From: Dipteronia dyeriana
Lineage: Eukaryota; Streptophyta; Magnoliopsida; Sapindales; Sapindaceae
Length of the DNA stretch: 64,000 nucleotides
Assembly: GCA_032871835.1 (NCBI GenBank)
Contig: CM065301.1
Span: forward strand, 82,120,069-82,184,068
Direction: 5' to 3'
Under the pieces are notes generated by a model that was given only the letters and a program-made list of their open reading frames with translations, was not told the DNA's origin and made no database searches. Position 1 is the first letter of the stretch. Each line of letters begins with the position of its first letter. Shown here piece after piece: positions 1-10,361 of the stretch. The translations under genes and the position numbers were made by a program.

Positions 1-430
1 TTTTCGATAGTACACTAGTATCCTTTACATCAAAAGGGTTTTGTGTACAACATCGAATCAAGGTTCACACGAGTTTCAATCAAATTGATTGATAATTCAC
101 AAGTGACCGAACGTTCTTAGATTTTTCTCTTGGAGGATATTTGTAACTAACAAAGAAAAGATTTTGTTTTGTCTCCATCCTCATGTATACAATTTAAAGA
201 AAGGGAGCCTACATTCCAAGGTGATTCACGTTCGTGATTGGATTGGAAGATCTTGCGGAATCAATTCGGCACTTGTTCAATCGTCACAAGGAAAAGGTAC
301 GATACTTTTATATATTAATTAATCTAGGGTTAAGGTTCTCATTGCATAAGGGGAACATTTTTATTTATACGCAAACCCTAATTTTGTTTTTTATCACGCT
401 TCCGTTGCGTTTTGAAACCGTTCTTTTCCC
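1..430 (+). repeat. LTR (U5-side) fragment, inverted copy at 10362-10765
   Basis: Bases 1 to about 410 match the reverse complement of about 10362-10765 (shared blocks GATAGTACACTAGTA and CGTTCGTGATTGGATTGG). The CTTCCGTTGCG near 410 resembles the TTCCGCTGCG found just before plant copia LTR ends, so I read both as ends of one LTR family in opposite orientation rather than terminal inverted repeats of one DNA transposon. The left side is cut by the window. Confidence 0.5.
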
Positions 431-860
431 TTCACTGAATACGTCAAATATAACTAGATCCAGAAGATCGTTGTATATATTTTTGCTAAGGTTTTATCCC
501 ACTGGGATTTTCCTAGCAAATTAAAATACACGTGGTAAAAATCCAAGGGGGAGCATTATGGATTTTTCTCAACACATCACCATACATGTGGAGGCATGCA
601 TGGAGAACACTTGGAGACAAATCAAACATTGACTTATCATCTTGATGACAAATGACAAGCTTGTTGTCTTTACCTAATTGGGTGTTCAACATTATAAATA
701 GGCTCCCATAATTTGTTATTTTTAGGGTAATCCATGAAAACCTTTCTTTGTTTTATCTACACAAACAATCAAAGTAAAAAACGAGAGGCAATTTCTCCAT
801 CTATTTCTTGTCTCATTTATTTTATTAATGTTTAATGTTTTATATGTTATTTCAATTAAA
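430..860 (+). mobile_element. Remnant of a second copia: 3' non-coding end, polypurine tract, short LTR piece
   Basis: TTTTATCCCACTGGGATTTT near 491 resembles the block that precedes the polypurine tract in several plant copia lineages. CCAAGGGGGAGCATTATGG (543-561) looks like a polypurine tract and LTR start. TATAAATA near 694 would be the LTR promoter. The piece ends at the AT microsatellite. No coding region remains. Confidence 0.4.
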
Positions 861-865
861 TTTAT

Positions 866-912
<47 letters not shown>

Positions 913-1365
913 AAAGCAATATATTTTTTGCATGAGATGCAATTCATGTGTGTATGAAATCAATACACCAAATTGAGAAGAAAGAGTTTCTTCAAGTATT
1001 TCTCTACATCCTCCATTCAAGTTCTTGAGACTGTCACGCGCCCACACACAGTTACCGGTTATGGGAGATATGGAGGAAGATCGAGTGGTTCATATAGGAT
1101 CACATCGTAAAGTGAAGGAGTCTCCAAACATTGGTAAGAGTGGTTCAGACATGAGCATATCATAAAGTGAAGGAGTCTCCAAGCGTTGGCAAGATTTTCT
1201 TCTACTGATTATATTGATTACAATTTCCTGTGATTACATATTGTATGTATTAGTTTCGAAAAATAATTACGATCCCAAATTCACTGGTCCCAGATACAAA
1301 TTATGATATGTATAAAAAATTTAAAACCTAGTTCATCTGTGTAACCAGTGAACGGGGATCACACA
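866..1365 (+). repeat. Partial 5' LTR of the copia element (right-hand portion only)
   Basis: From the AT microsatellite onward this stretch aligns with 7678-8149 of the 3' LTR, including CAAAAGCAATAT, the GACGCGCCCACAC block near 1033 and GTAACCAGTGAACGGGG near the end. Left of the microsatellite the similarity stops, although the 3' LTR continues for another 1.7 kb. It ends in ACACA just before the primer-binding-like site. Confidence 0.75.
868..911. repeat. AT dinucleotide microsatellite
   Basis: About 20 AT units. It is exactly where similarity between the two LTRs begins. Confidence 0.95.
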
Positions 1366-1366
1366 A

Positions 1367-1380
1367 TTGGCATCAGACCT
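1367..1380 (+). other. Primer-binding site, initiator-tRNA-Met type
   Basis: TTGGCATCAGACCT directly follows the 5' LTR end. Plant copia elements usually show TGGTATCAGAGC here, complementary to the 3' end of initiator tRNA-Met; two or three bases have drifted. Confidence 0.65.
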
Positions 1381-2935
1381 CATTTTATTTTCGGAACAGA
1401 AAACTGTTTTCGATGCTCATGTATGTATGATTGTGTAGGTACAATTTAAATTGACTATATGTTGTTTTTGTATGTATATATATATATATATTTTATTTAC
1501 AAAAACATAATTGATCGTTAATTATGTGGTACTGTGGATTTAGGGTTTATGGGTTGTATTATTATTATTATTTGTTTATATATATTTTTTACTGTTATTG
1601 TATTGTAACAAAAAAAAATTGTAACCTATATTGAAGACCTCATAAAATCACGAAGAAAGATTCATGAGATGAATCTGAGTGACCTGAAGAGACTGAAAGA
1701 CTCGGAAATTACAAAAAGACCAAGGAATGCCTTGAGAAATTTTTTGTAATTTTAGATTCCAATTTTTTTAGGTTAAATAATTCACAGTACTCGGTCAATT
1801 CATGTATGCTTTATATTATTATGTGATGATAAAAGTATTACCATACATATGTAAGTCATTTAGATTAGATGTGTCTACACAAATATATTTAATATGTCAT
1901 ACATGTATCATAGCCTGATATTTTATGTATTTTTTTAATGTGATTAAAATGGGTAATATACATAATTTGCTATGAATAATGAGATTAGTTTTTAATGGTT
2001 AGAAAACTTGGTAATTCTCATTAATATTAATCTAGTTATTAAAGAGATTAATATGTTAGATTAATATGGTCATTTATTGTAATTAGGATTAATATGATTA
2101 ATTACCTAATAATAAATGATCCAAATAAAGTGTTAGGGTTTTAATAGTTAAAACTTTGTAAACACTAACATAATAATCTAACCCTAATAAATAGTTTACA
2201 AAGGCTTATATTATTCACTAATAGATTATATTTTTAATTGTTAAAAATCATTAATAATTTATTAGTTAATTAGAATTTGGTTCTAATTAGTTAATGCGCT
2301 AGATAACTTGATTAAAGTTAGTCGTTTAATCCTGTAGAGTCTAGGTGCATTAACAGTTAATAGAAAACCCTAAGTTTAAAATAGTGAGTAGGAGAGGGAT
2401 ATATGACATATATATCCCGCGGTCTCCATCATTAGTTCAACACCGTGAGATCCGAGTGGGGCCTCGTGACGGTTTTGCTTTCGTCCTCCCTAAGGAGGGT
2501 TTCCACAAAGGTCAATACCAAGGTTGACTTCCTAACGGATAGGATTCTGAGGGTATTTTGAGATTGACCGACCCTAAGGCGACAATTCTCGAGTTAAGCT
2601 CGTGAGATCTGAAATGATGGGTTACACTCACGAAGGTTTTAATTAAATTTGTTAATTAAAAACCTGATTGAATGAATGATGGTTGAATGATATGGAATAT
2701 GAGTTATTCTAGAATATCATTTGATTGAGAATATCTCGGTCCAACATGCAAAGACTTGACCGACCCTAAGGCGGCACTTCTTTGTGGTATGTTGGATTGT
2801 CGTGGTATAGTAACTAGTTTTAGGGTAATTCTAGTTCGTTAAACATGTGCATGCATCATATTTAAATTTTTGCCAAAGCACTCACACTTGTTTTAAATAA
2901 ATGACTAAATGAATGTTGTATTTATTTTAACAATA
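1381..2935 (+). other. Copia leader, 1.5 kb, non-coding
   Basis: Long AT-rich stretch between the primer-binding site and gag. It contains a GC-richer block at about 2400-2640 and a short direct repeat (GACCGACCCTAAGGCG, near 2567 and 2758). No coding potential seen. The length is unusual for a copia leader and may include an insertion. Confidence 0.5.
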
Positions 2936-3240
2936 ATGTCTTCTGCATTACTTCAAATTCTAGTAAATGAAAAATTAACTAGTGATAACTACACTAAGTG
3001 GAAAATTAACATTAATACAATATTGGTCACTAAAGACCTCAAGTTTGTATTTACGGAGGATGTCCTCCAGCGCCTGCTGTAAATGCCACACAAACTGTTC
3101 GAGAGGCATACAAGCGAAGGGTAAGCCCAAACCCAAGAAAGCCCAAAGCAAGAAGAAGTCCAAGAAAAGTAAATATGATTTACTTGTTCTTGAGTCGTGT
3201 TTAGTGGAAGACGATTCTTCACCCTGGATAGTTGAATCGG
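2936..3240 (+). pseudogene. Copia gag remnant, internally deleted and frameshifted
   Basis: ATG at 2936 opens a gag-like N-terminus (LTSDNYTKWK) typical of plant copia Gag. Near 3058 the frame shifts, and the phrase that follows jumps directly to a lysine-rich segment (KPKPKKAQSKKKSKK), so the middle of Gag appears deleted. It runs into the protease region. Confidence 0.7.
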
Positions 3241-3820
3241 GGGTCATTAACCATGTTTGTTCTTCTTTACAATGGACTGATTCTTGGACACAACTAGATG
3301 AGCAAGACTTCTCAATGCGTGTGGGGTCAGGGGATGCCGTGTCGGCACTAGTAGTGAGCGTAATTAGATTACGTTTTTTTATAATAATTATATATTGTTG
3401 GACAATGTATTTTATATTCCTGGATTCACACAGAATTTGATTTTCGTTTCTAAATTGTTAAAACAATCGTATCATGTTTCTTTTAATAATAAGTCTGTTA
3501 TTATAGGAAAGAATGGTTTGAATATTTGTTCAGGAATTAATAAAAACAATTTGTATATGTTAAGATCGTTAATACATACTACACTGCTCAATACCGAAAT
3601 GTTTAAGGTTGAAAAACCAAAAACTAAACGACATAAGATTTCTCCAGATAATGACATGTATCTCTAGCATCTAAGGCTTGATCATATCAACCTTGACCGG
3701 ATAGACAGATTAGTAAAAATCGGACCTTTAAGTGAGTTAAAGGTTGACACCTTACCTGTATGCGAATCTTGTCTAGAAGGTAAGATGACTAAGAGACATT
3801 TTACTGGAAAAAGGGCTTAG
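3225..3820 (+). pseudogene. Copia protease and GAG-pre-integrase remnant
   Basis: Protease start reads PWIVESGVINHVC; copia proteases have DSG, so the catalytic Asp is Glu here. A frame change follows near 3390, then a stretch resembling the GAG-pre-integrase zinc region (HLRLDHINLDR, CESCLEGK) with a stop before it at 3665. Confidence 0.7.
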
Positions 3821-4420
3821 AGCTAAAGAACCACTAGAGCTTATACATACAGACATCTGCGGACCGATGAATGCTAAAGTTAGGGGTGGTTATGTGTATT
3901 ATGTCACATTTATAGATGACTACTCAAGATAAGGATACGTCTACCTAATGCAACGAAAATCGAAAACATTTGAAATGTTCAAAGAATTCTAAGCTGAAGT
4001 TGAGAATCAATTAGGTAGGACTATCAAGTCACTACGATCGGATCATGGAGGTGAGTACCTTGACCAAGAGTTTGAAGACTTCTTAGTCGAACATGGGATA
4101 GTTTCCCAACTCACAGCTCCCGGTACACCTCAACAAAATGGTGTAATGGAGATGAGAAATAGAACCCTGATGGAAATGGTGAGATCTATGATTAGTTACG
4201 CATATCCCCAAATTTCTTCTGGGGATATGCGTTACAAACAGCGGCATACATTTTGAATGTGGTGTCATCCAAATCTGTTCCTAAGACTCTCCTAGAGTTG
4301 TGGAATGGTCGTAAAACTAGTTTGTGACATTTCCGCATATGAGGGTGTCCAACACACGTGCTAAAGAACAGAAGTGGAAAGCTAGATTCCAAGTCCTAGG
4401 TTTGTTTGTTTGTAGGATAC
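3821..4420 (+). pseudogene. Copia integrase remnant
   Basis: Recognisable integrase core: HTDICGPM near 3847, FIDDYSR near 3910, SDHGGEYL near 4038, and GTPQQNGVMEMRNRTL near 4123, so the three acidic residues are still visible. In-frame stops occur at 3931 (after DYSR) and near 3990, so no protein is made. Confidence 0.8.
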
Positions 4421-4439
4421 TCCGATGAGACCAAAGGTG

Positions 4440-5400
4440 GATACTTCTATAGTCCCGAAGATAACAAAGTATTTGTATCGACAAATGCAAAGTTTATTGA
4501 GGACAATTATATTAGTGAACATAAACCTCGTTCTAAGATTATATTGAATGAGTTGGAGTGAGGTGAGACTAGTGCTTCATCAACAAGAGTTATTGATCCA
4601 CAAACATCTGAGAGTCAGATGGTTCCTGATCAGGATACACTACCACCTAGACTAGTGAGAGGGTTGTGAGATAATCTGAACGCTATTTAGGTATAGGTGA
4701 GGGACAATGTGTTGTCTTTGCTGATAGTGTGGATGATCCATTGACATTTAAGAATGCAATGGAAGATCATGATTAAGAGGAATGATTTAAATCCATGAAT
4801 CTCGAGATGTAGTCCATGTACTCTAACTCAGTCTGGGATCTTGTAGACTTACCGGATGAGGTAAAACCCATAGGTCGTAAGTGGATTTACAAGAAAAAAA
4901 TAGGAGTAGACGGAAAGGTTGAGACCTTCAAAGCAAGGCTAGTGGCCAAAGGTTATACCCAGAAAGAGTGATTATGAAAATGCCTTCTCTCAGTAGTCAT
5001 GTTTAAGTCTATTAGGATTCTTTTATCCATTGCTGCCGACCAATTCCAAATGAAATATTTGGGAGATGCGAGTTATGTTCTTGGGATCCAGTTTATAAGG
5101 GATCGTAAGAAAAAACTTATAGCACTTTCTCAGGCATCATATATCGATAAGATTCCTGTGCAATTTTTGATGCAAAACTCCAAGAAAGGTAATTTACCTT
5201 CTAGACATGGAGTTCACTTGTCTAAGGAACAGTGTTATAAGACACCTCAAGAAGTTGAGGACATGAGACGTGTACTCTATGCATCGGCAGTAGGTAGTCT
5301 CATGTATGCTATGTTATGCACGAGATCGGAAATCTGCTATGCAGTGTGAGTAGTCAGCAGATACCGGTCCAACCCAGTATTGGATCACTGAGTTGCTGTC
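4440..5400 (+). pseudogene. Copia reverse transcriptase remnant with core deletion
   Basis: The RT entry motif (GRKWIYKKK, KARLVAKGYTQKE) is at about 4875-4970. The sequence then jumps to MKYLGDASYVLGIQF (about 5051), skipping the catalytic palm with the YVDD box. ASAVGSLMYAM near 5282 follows. Further stops lie between 4560 and 4830. Confidence 0.8.
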
Positions 5401-5953
5401 AAGACAATTCTCAAGTATCTTCGAAGAACGAGAGACTATATGCTAGTGTATTCCTGGCAGGATTTGATCCCATTAGAATACATGGATTCTAATTTTCATT
5501 CAGACTGAGATTCTAGGAAATCCACGTATGGATCAGTATTTACCCTGGGTGGTGGAGCCATTGTGTGGAGAAGTATCAAGCAATCTTACACATGACTCCA
5601 CCATGGAAGCCGAATATGCAGCCGCTTGTGAAGCTACTAAAGAGGCTGTTTGGCTCCGTAAGTTCTTGAGTGATCTGGAAATTGTTTCAAATCTAGATAA
5701 GTACATCATACTTTATAGTGATAATAGTGGTGATGTGGCGAATTCCAAAGAACCAAGAAGCCACAATAGAGGGAAGCATATAGAGAGAAAGTATCATCTC
5801 ATAAGAGAGATAATGTAGAGAGGAGATGTGATCGTCACAAATATAGCCTCACAAGACAATCATGATGATCCATTTACAAAGACCTTACCGGCTAAAGTGT
5901 TTTCGGGTTACCTAGATGGTCTAGGGTTACGAGACATGCCTCACATGCTTTAG
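5400..5953 (+). pseudogene. Copia RNase H remnant and pol end
   Basis: Matches the C-terminal copia Pol: TMEAEYAAACEATKEAVWL near 5602, LYSDNSGDVANSKEP near 5711, KHIERKYHLIRE near 5777, and LGLRDMPHML before the stop at 5951-5953. At least two in-frame stops (5505-5507 and 5816-5818) interrupt it. Confidence 0.8.
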
Positions 5954-5967
5954 TGCAAGTGGGAGAT
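5954..5967 (+). other. Polypurine tract
   Basis: TGCAAGTGGGAGAT sits between the pol stop and the LTR start TGTTGGG. This GTGGGAGAT/TGTTGGG junction is common in plant copia elements. Confidence 0.75.
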
Positions 5968-7484
5968 TGTTGGGATTTATGCCCTAAAGATGTAATTTGT
6001 AAATGGATTTATGAAATAAATAAAAGGAAAAGTTCAATTCATTATTGTTGTGTTGTTTATTATATAACTTGTGCCTTTATTTAACATCCAAGATTATCGG
6101 ATGTAATCTCAAACTGTATATATGAGTGTCATATGCAGATGGATACAGTAAGAGACGTGCAATCTAAAGAGTCCATCGATAGCAAATAAAGATGGGTACT
6201 TTATTTGTGGTTAATCTATAGCTGCGGTCCATTCCGTAATGTACGATGATTTTATCATGAATCATTCATATAGGATATGGTAATGAAAACACCTTGTATG
6301 ATGTGATCATATAGGACTGGGTCATGATCTATATGAATCTCTCACCAAGATACGTTTACCGATGAGATTCATATATATTAACTAATGATGACTATATGTG
6401 GGTGATCTTAATCCTGAGTGTCTTATCGACTCCTTCAGGTTAGATCATGGTCTTTGATATACCATGGGTGAGGTCAGATGTTGTTCCCGATCAATATGCT
6501 CCATATGTTATGATTGCGGTTTGACTTGTGGTTGAGAAGATTTGTACAAAATAATGGAATCCACTCCTTCTTGTGAGAAGTAGACGGTAGTTCCCTTAAG
6601 AGTTGATTCGGGGCTTGAACAATATAAGCGATCTCCTAATTCCGTGAGGAAATAGGATTTATTGTCCATTAGAGAATCAATGGTACTTAAAGGATATATA
6701 TAATTAGAGGGGTATAACAAACATTAAAACCCAGCTCTAATTATGAACTACTGTGGATGATCACACCATATGTAATAGCTATGTTGATGGACACCGAGTT
6801 GTATCGGTCTGTGTAAAAGTGTCTACAGTTGAGAGAGTGTAGTTTCAGGTTTTTAGAGGAATAACACCGGAGTTAATAATCAAGGAATATTAATTAAAGA
6901 GCTTAATTAATGATTCCGATTATTATTGGAGCTCAAAATACTGTGGGTCCATTAGGTCTCCTTGCTAACCCGATCGATTTAGGTAACAAGGGTCACGGTT
7001 AATTAATTGGATTGTCCAATTAATTGTGTTACAAAAGTAACACGTATATATTCGGGAATTAATTGAATAATGAGATTATTTAATTAATAAATGTTAATAG
7101 TTAAATTAATTAAATAATTAGATTATTTAATTATATTGATAGTTATGAAATATTAATTAACTATTAATTAGAGGGTGTTAGCTGATATATGGATTTAGGT
7201 GAAGATAAAATAATAGGATTATTTTATTTTACTAAATCATTTATATAAGTATTTGAATTTAAGTTTAAATTTAAAATACTTATTATCACTTTTAATATAT
7301 TAGATATATTTAAAAAGGATAATTAAAAGATATATATCAATTATAATCCAAGAGATTGTATTGGATGTAAATTGGTGTGTGCACGTATATAAGTGTTTGT
7401 ATAGGATAAAAACAAGTATAGAGATATAGATTGAAAAAAATAAAAAAGTATACATATATATTTGTGTGCAGACGTGATATATAG

Positions 7485-7542
<58 letters not shown>

Positions 7543-8149
7543 GAAACAATGTGTTCATGTGTGTGTTTTTTTTTTTTGAGTTTCGAGAAAAAAAAAGTTG
7601 TTTTTTTTTTGTGTGCACCTGATACATATGCAAAAGACGAAAAAAAAACATGTGTGCAGTGAAAAATAAATAAATAGATATATATATATATATATCAAAA
7701 GCAATATTTTTTTTTGCATGAGATGTAATTCATGTGTGCATGAAATCAATACACTAAATTGAGAAGAAAGAGTTTCTTCAAGTATTTCTCTACATCCTCC
7801 ATTCAAGTTATTGAGACTGTGACGCGCCCACACGCAGTTACCAGTTCCGGGGATAATGATGAAGATAGAGTGGTTCAGACAGGAGCACGTCGTAAAGTGA
7901 AGGAGTCTCCAAATGTTGGTAAGAGTGGTTCAGACAAGAGCATATCATAAAGTGAATTAACCTCCAAGCGTTGGTAAGATTTTCTTTTACTGATTATATT
8001 GATTACAATTTCCTGTGATTACATATTACATGTATTAGTTTCGAAAATAATTACGATCCCAAGTTCACTGGTCCCAGATACAGATTATGATTTGTATAAA
8101 AAATTTAAAATCTAGTTCCGCTGCGTAACCAGTGAACGGGGTTTCAACA
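5968..8149 (+). repeat. 3' LTR of the copia element, 2182 bp
   Basis: Begins TGTTGGG and ends TTTCAACA, giving the short inverted terminal repeat TGTTG/CAACA expected of LTRs. The U5 side has TTCCGCTGCG shortly before the end. It contains three low-complexity tracts: AC then AT repeats at about 7484-7538, poly-T tracts near 7567-7606, and AT repeats at 7678-7696. No gene is encoded. Confidence 0.85.
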
Positions 8150-9060
8150 ATTGAATCTTTCGATATTTTATTGTTCAAGTTTGAGATGTTTTTGATATAA
8201 TGAGGGATTTAGAGTTTTGGATTGGTTGCCCATGAATTAGGGTTATTGTATGTAGTATTGTTGGGTTTAGTTAAGGTGTTTGATGAAATGCCACATCAAG
8301 CTTTTAAGAGGTGTATGTAGTATTGTTGGGTGCAAACACGTCGTCCTCAGTATCACATAAATAACTGAAAATGCACTCTGGTGAATAGTGTGGTATGGTT
8401 TGTTTGTAAATTTATTTTGTTGTGTGGTTTGGTCGGGAAAATGGCGTATGAATTTGGTATAGGTATACCTGCTGAACCAAAACAGGTTTATGATTTTGCT
8501 ATTGTTATTAGTTGATGGTGTATGTATATTTGTTTGTGTTGATGTATATTTGTTGATGTATATTTGTTGATGGTATATGTATATTTGTTTGTGTTGATCG
8601 TTGTTGGTTGTGTGGGGGATGGTTGAACCAAAACAAGGGTGTTATTGATTTTGCTATTGTTAGGGAACCTTGACTGCCGTTGATTTTGAAAACAGAAGAT
8701 GAGTTAAGCCCGGGAGGAATATTGTAACCTGGAAACCATTCATTCCTAGGCCTAAAACAATTGTTTATAGGCACTCACCTAAACTGAATTACAATTTAGG
8801 ATTAAGGTGTTGGTTGTGTTGGTTGTGTTGGTTGGTTGAACCAAAATCGACGTTATTATTGATTGATTTTCTTTTGTTATTGGATGGGTGTTATTGATTT
8901 TAGAAACAAAAGACGAGCTAAGCCCATGAGGAATGTTGTAGGCCTGAGAACCATTTCTATGCTCAAAAATGTTTTTTCTAGGCTCTGAATTAAACTGAAT
9001 TACAGTAATTGTTATATTGTTATTGGCTGGATTTTTTTTATTTTCAAGGTCTAAGGATAC
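8150..9060. repeat. Degenerate non-coding block with tandem duplicate of about 200 bp
   Basis: Two diverged copies lie in tandem, about 8625-8800 and 8835-9010. Each runs GGTTGAACCAAAA, then TTATTGATTTT, then AGCTAAGCCC or AGTTAAGCCC, then a CCTAGG/TCTAGG block, then AAACTGAATTACA. Short GTTGATGTATATTTG repeats occur near 8535-8590. No gene seen. Confidence 0.65.
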
Positions 9061-10010
9061 CATGTATTGGTTGTTAGTTCAGTGTGGTGAGCATTGGAAG
9101 GGTAACGCGTTTACCGGTCATATTTCGTTTTCAATACGACTAATAAAAAAAACATCGAAGTGTACAATGAATTGGTGGAAATCATATACCAGCTAACAGG
9201 GGTTAGTACATACCAAATTGAGTTGAAGCTAACCACGCATGTGAAAACGGATAAAGTTACATTGTCTGTAATGAGCGACGACGATGTCGAGTTTGTGATT
9301 ATTCATAAGGAAAGAGGTTGAGCTGCAGTTGATGTTGAATTTGTCAACATACCTGAATTTCGACCTCAACCAAATCCAATCCAATCAACATGTACGGTCT
9401 TTCCTGTCAAACCCACAGATATTCCACGGTCTCCGATGAGTACTCCAGACTATAAATCAGTTAGTGGCAGCAATACTCCGCTTGCATCTCAGGTTTCACC
9501 TGGATTTACGTCAGCATGCAATGACCAAGAGACGATAGCATATACTACCAAGCATGCAGTACTGAGTAACAATGATAGTTCAGAAAGCATCGATACTTCC
9601 AGAAGGTTCAATAGTTTAAAAACCAGAGATACAGAAGATGAAAGTGGTGGTGATGATGGTGGTGGACAAGCGGAAACAGTTCTCGGAACATAAGAACGAG
9701 GGGTGAGTGGAGCACCCAACAATTCTTTACCTTCCATGAACACACAGTGGACAATATCAGGGTCAGAGCTTTACTCAATTAAAATCGTTCGATTAGTGGA
9801 TGTGTTTGACATCTCAGCAAATCAAGGTCCATTATACAAATGACAGATGTTCAAGGACAATCCTACATTGAAGCAAGTTGTAGGGTCGTATGCTCGTTGT
9901 AGTCAGAGAAGTTATGGATGGGTTCTTCGGGCATGGAAGTCGAATTTGGGGACTTATTGGCATGTGAAGACGTTCGTTAAGATTGAAAAATCGTTAAGAT
10001 TGAAAAATAG
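9061..10010 (+). pseudogene. Remnant resembling N-terminus of a Mutator-like (MULE) transposase
   Basis: Broken frames encode a GEHW-type opening, a PB1-like segment ending DDDVEFVI (near 9280), an acidic Ser/Asp-rich spacer (9436-9693), then QMFKDNPTLKQVV (9844) and YGWVLRAWK (near 9916), resembling the DNA-binding start of plant MULE transposases (C-x-W-x-L-R-A). Stops at 9319, 9691 and 9841 break it, and the catalytic DDE domain is absent. Similarity is from memory of the family, not a search. Confidence 0.5.
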
Positions 10011-10361
10011 TTAAGGCAGTTGTTATATTGAAAATATAACAACTGTCTTACAAAGGATGATGATGGTGGTGGGCAAACGGAAACAGTTCTTGGAACAGAA
10101 AAACGAGGGGTGAGTGGACCACCCAACAGTTCTTTACCTTCACATGCCATTAAATCCCCGTATTCAATCATGGAAGTTGAATATGGGGATTTATTAGCAT
10201 GTGCATGCGTTCGTTAAAGTTGAAAAACTGTTAAGGCAGTTGTTATACTGAAAATATACACATAGTATAGCGAGTCTTAACGTGATGAAGTGCTTGTTTG
10301 GTTGGACTTTCTATAACCTCAAAAACTTCACGCACCTCTATTTAAGTTTTTTATAGTTGTT
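10010..10361. repeat. Local duplication and hairpin downstream of the MULE remnant
   Basis: 10055-10135 repeats 9647-9731 (GGAAACAGTTCT and AACGAGGGGTGAGTGGA blocks), and 10168-10225 repeats 9933-9985 (GGGGATTTATTAGCATGTG). Between them, 10012-10053 is a hairpin with arms of about 18 bp (GGCAGTTGTTATATT and its complement). Confidence 0.7.

Larger units (their letters stand above)
866..8149 (+). mobile_element. Decayed Ty1-copia LTR retrotransposon with truncated 5' LTR
   Basis: Order seen: LTR-like end to 1365, primer-binding-like site at about 1367-1379, long leader, gag (from 2936), protease/integrase/RT/RNase H remnants to the TAG at 5951-5953, polypurine tract, complete 3' LTR. Integrase before reverse transcriptase defines Ty1-copia. 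Stops, frameshifts and large deletions make it non-autonomous. The 5' and 3' LTR ends differ at roughly one base in ten by eye, so the insertion is old. The 5-bp target duplication cannot be checked because the left LTR end is missing. Confidence 0.85.

Noticed and set aside
7300..7833. Several overlapping frames of 60-100 codons on both strands
   Set aside because: They lie in AC/AT and poly-T microsatellites of the 3' LTR and translate to low-complexity Tyr/Ile/His runs.
9489..9743. Minus-strand frame of 84 codons
   Set aside because: It is the shadow of the acidic Ser/Asp spacer of the MULE-like remnant on the plus strand.
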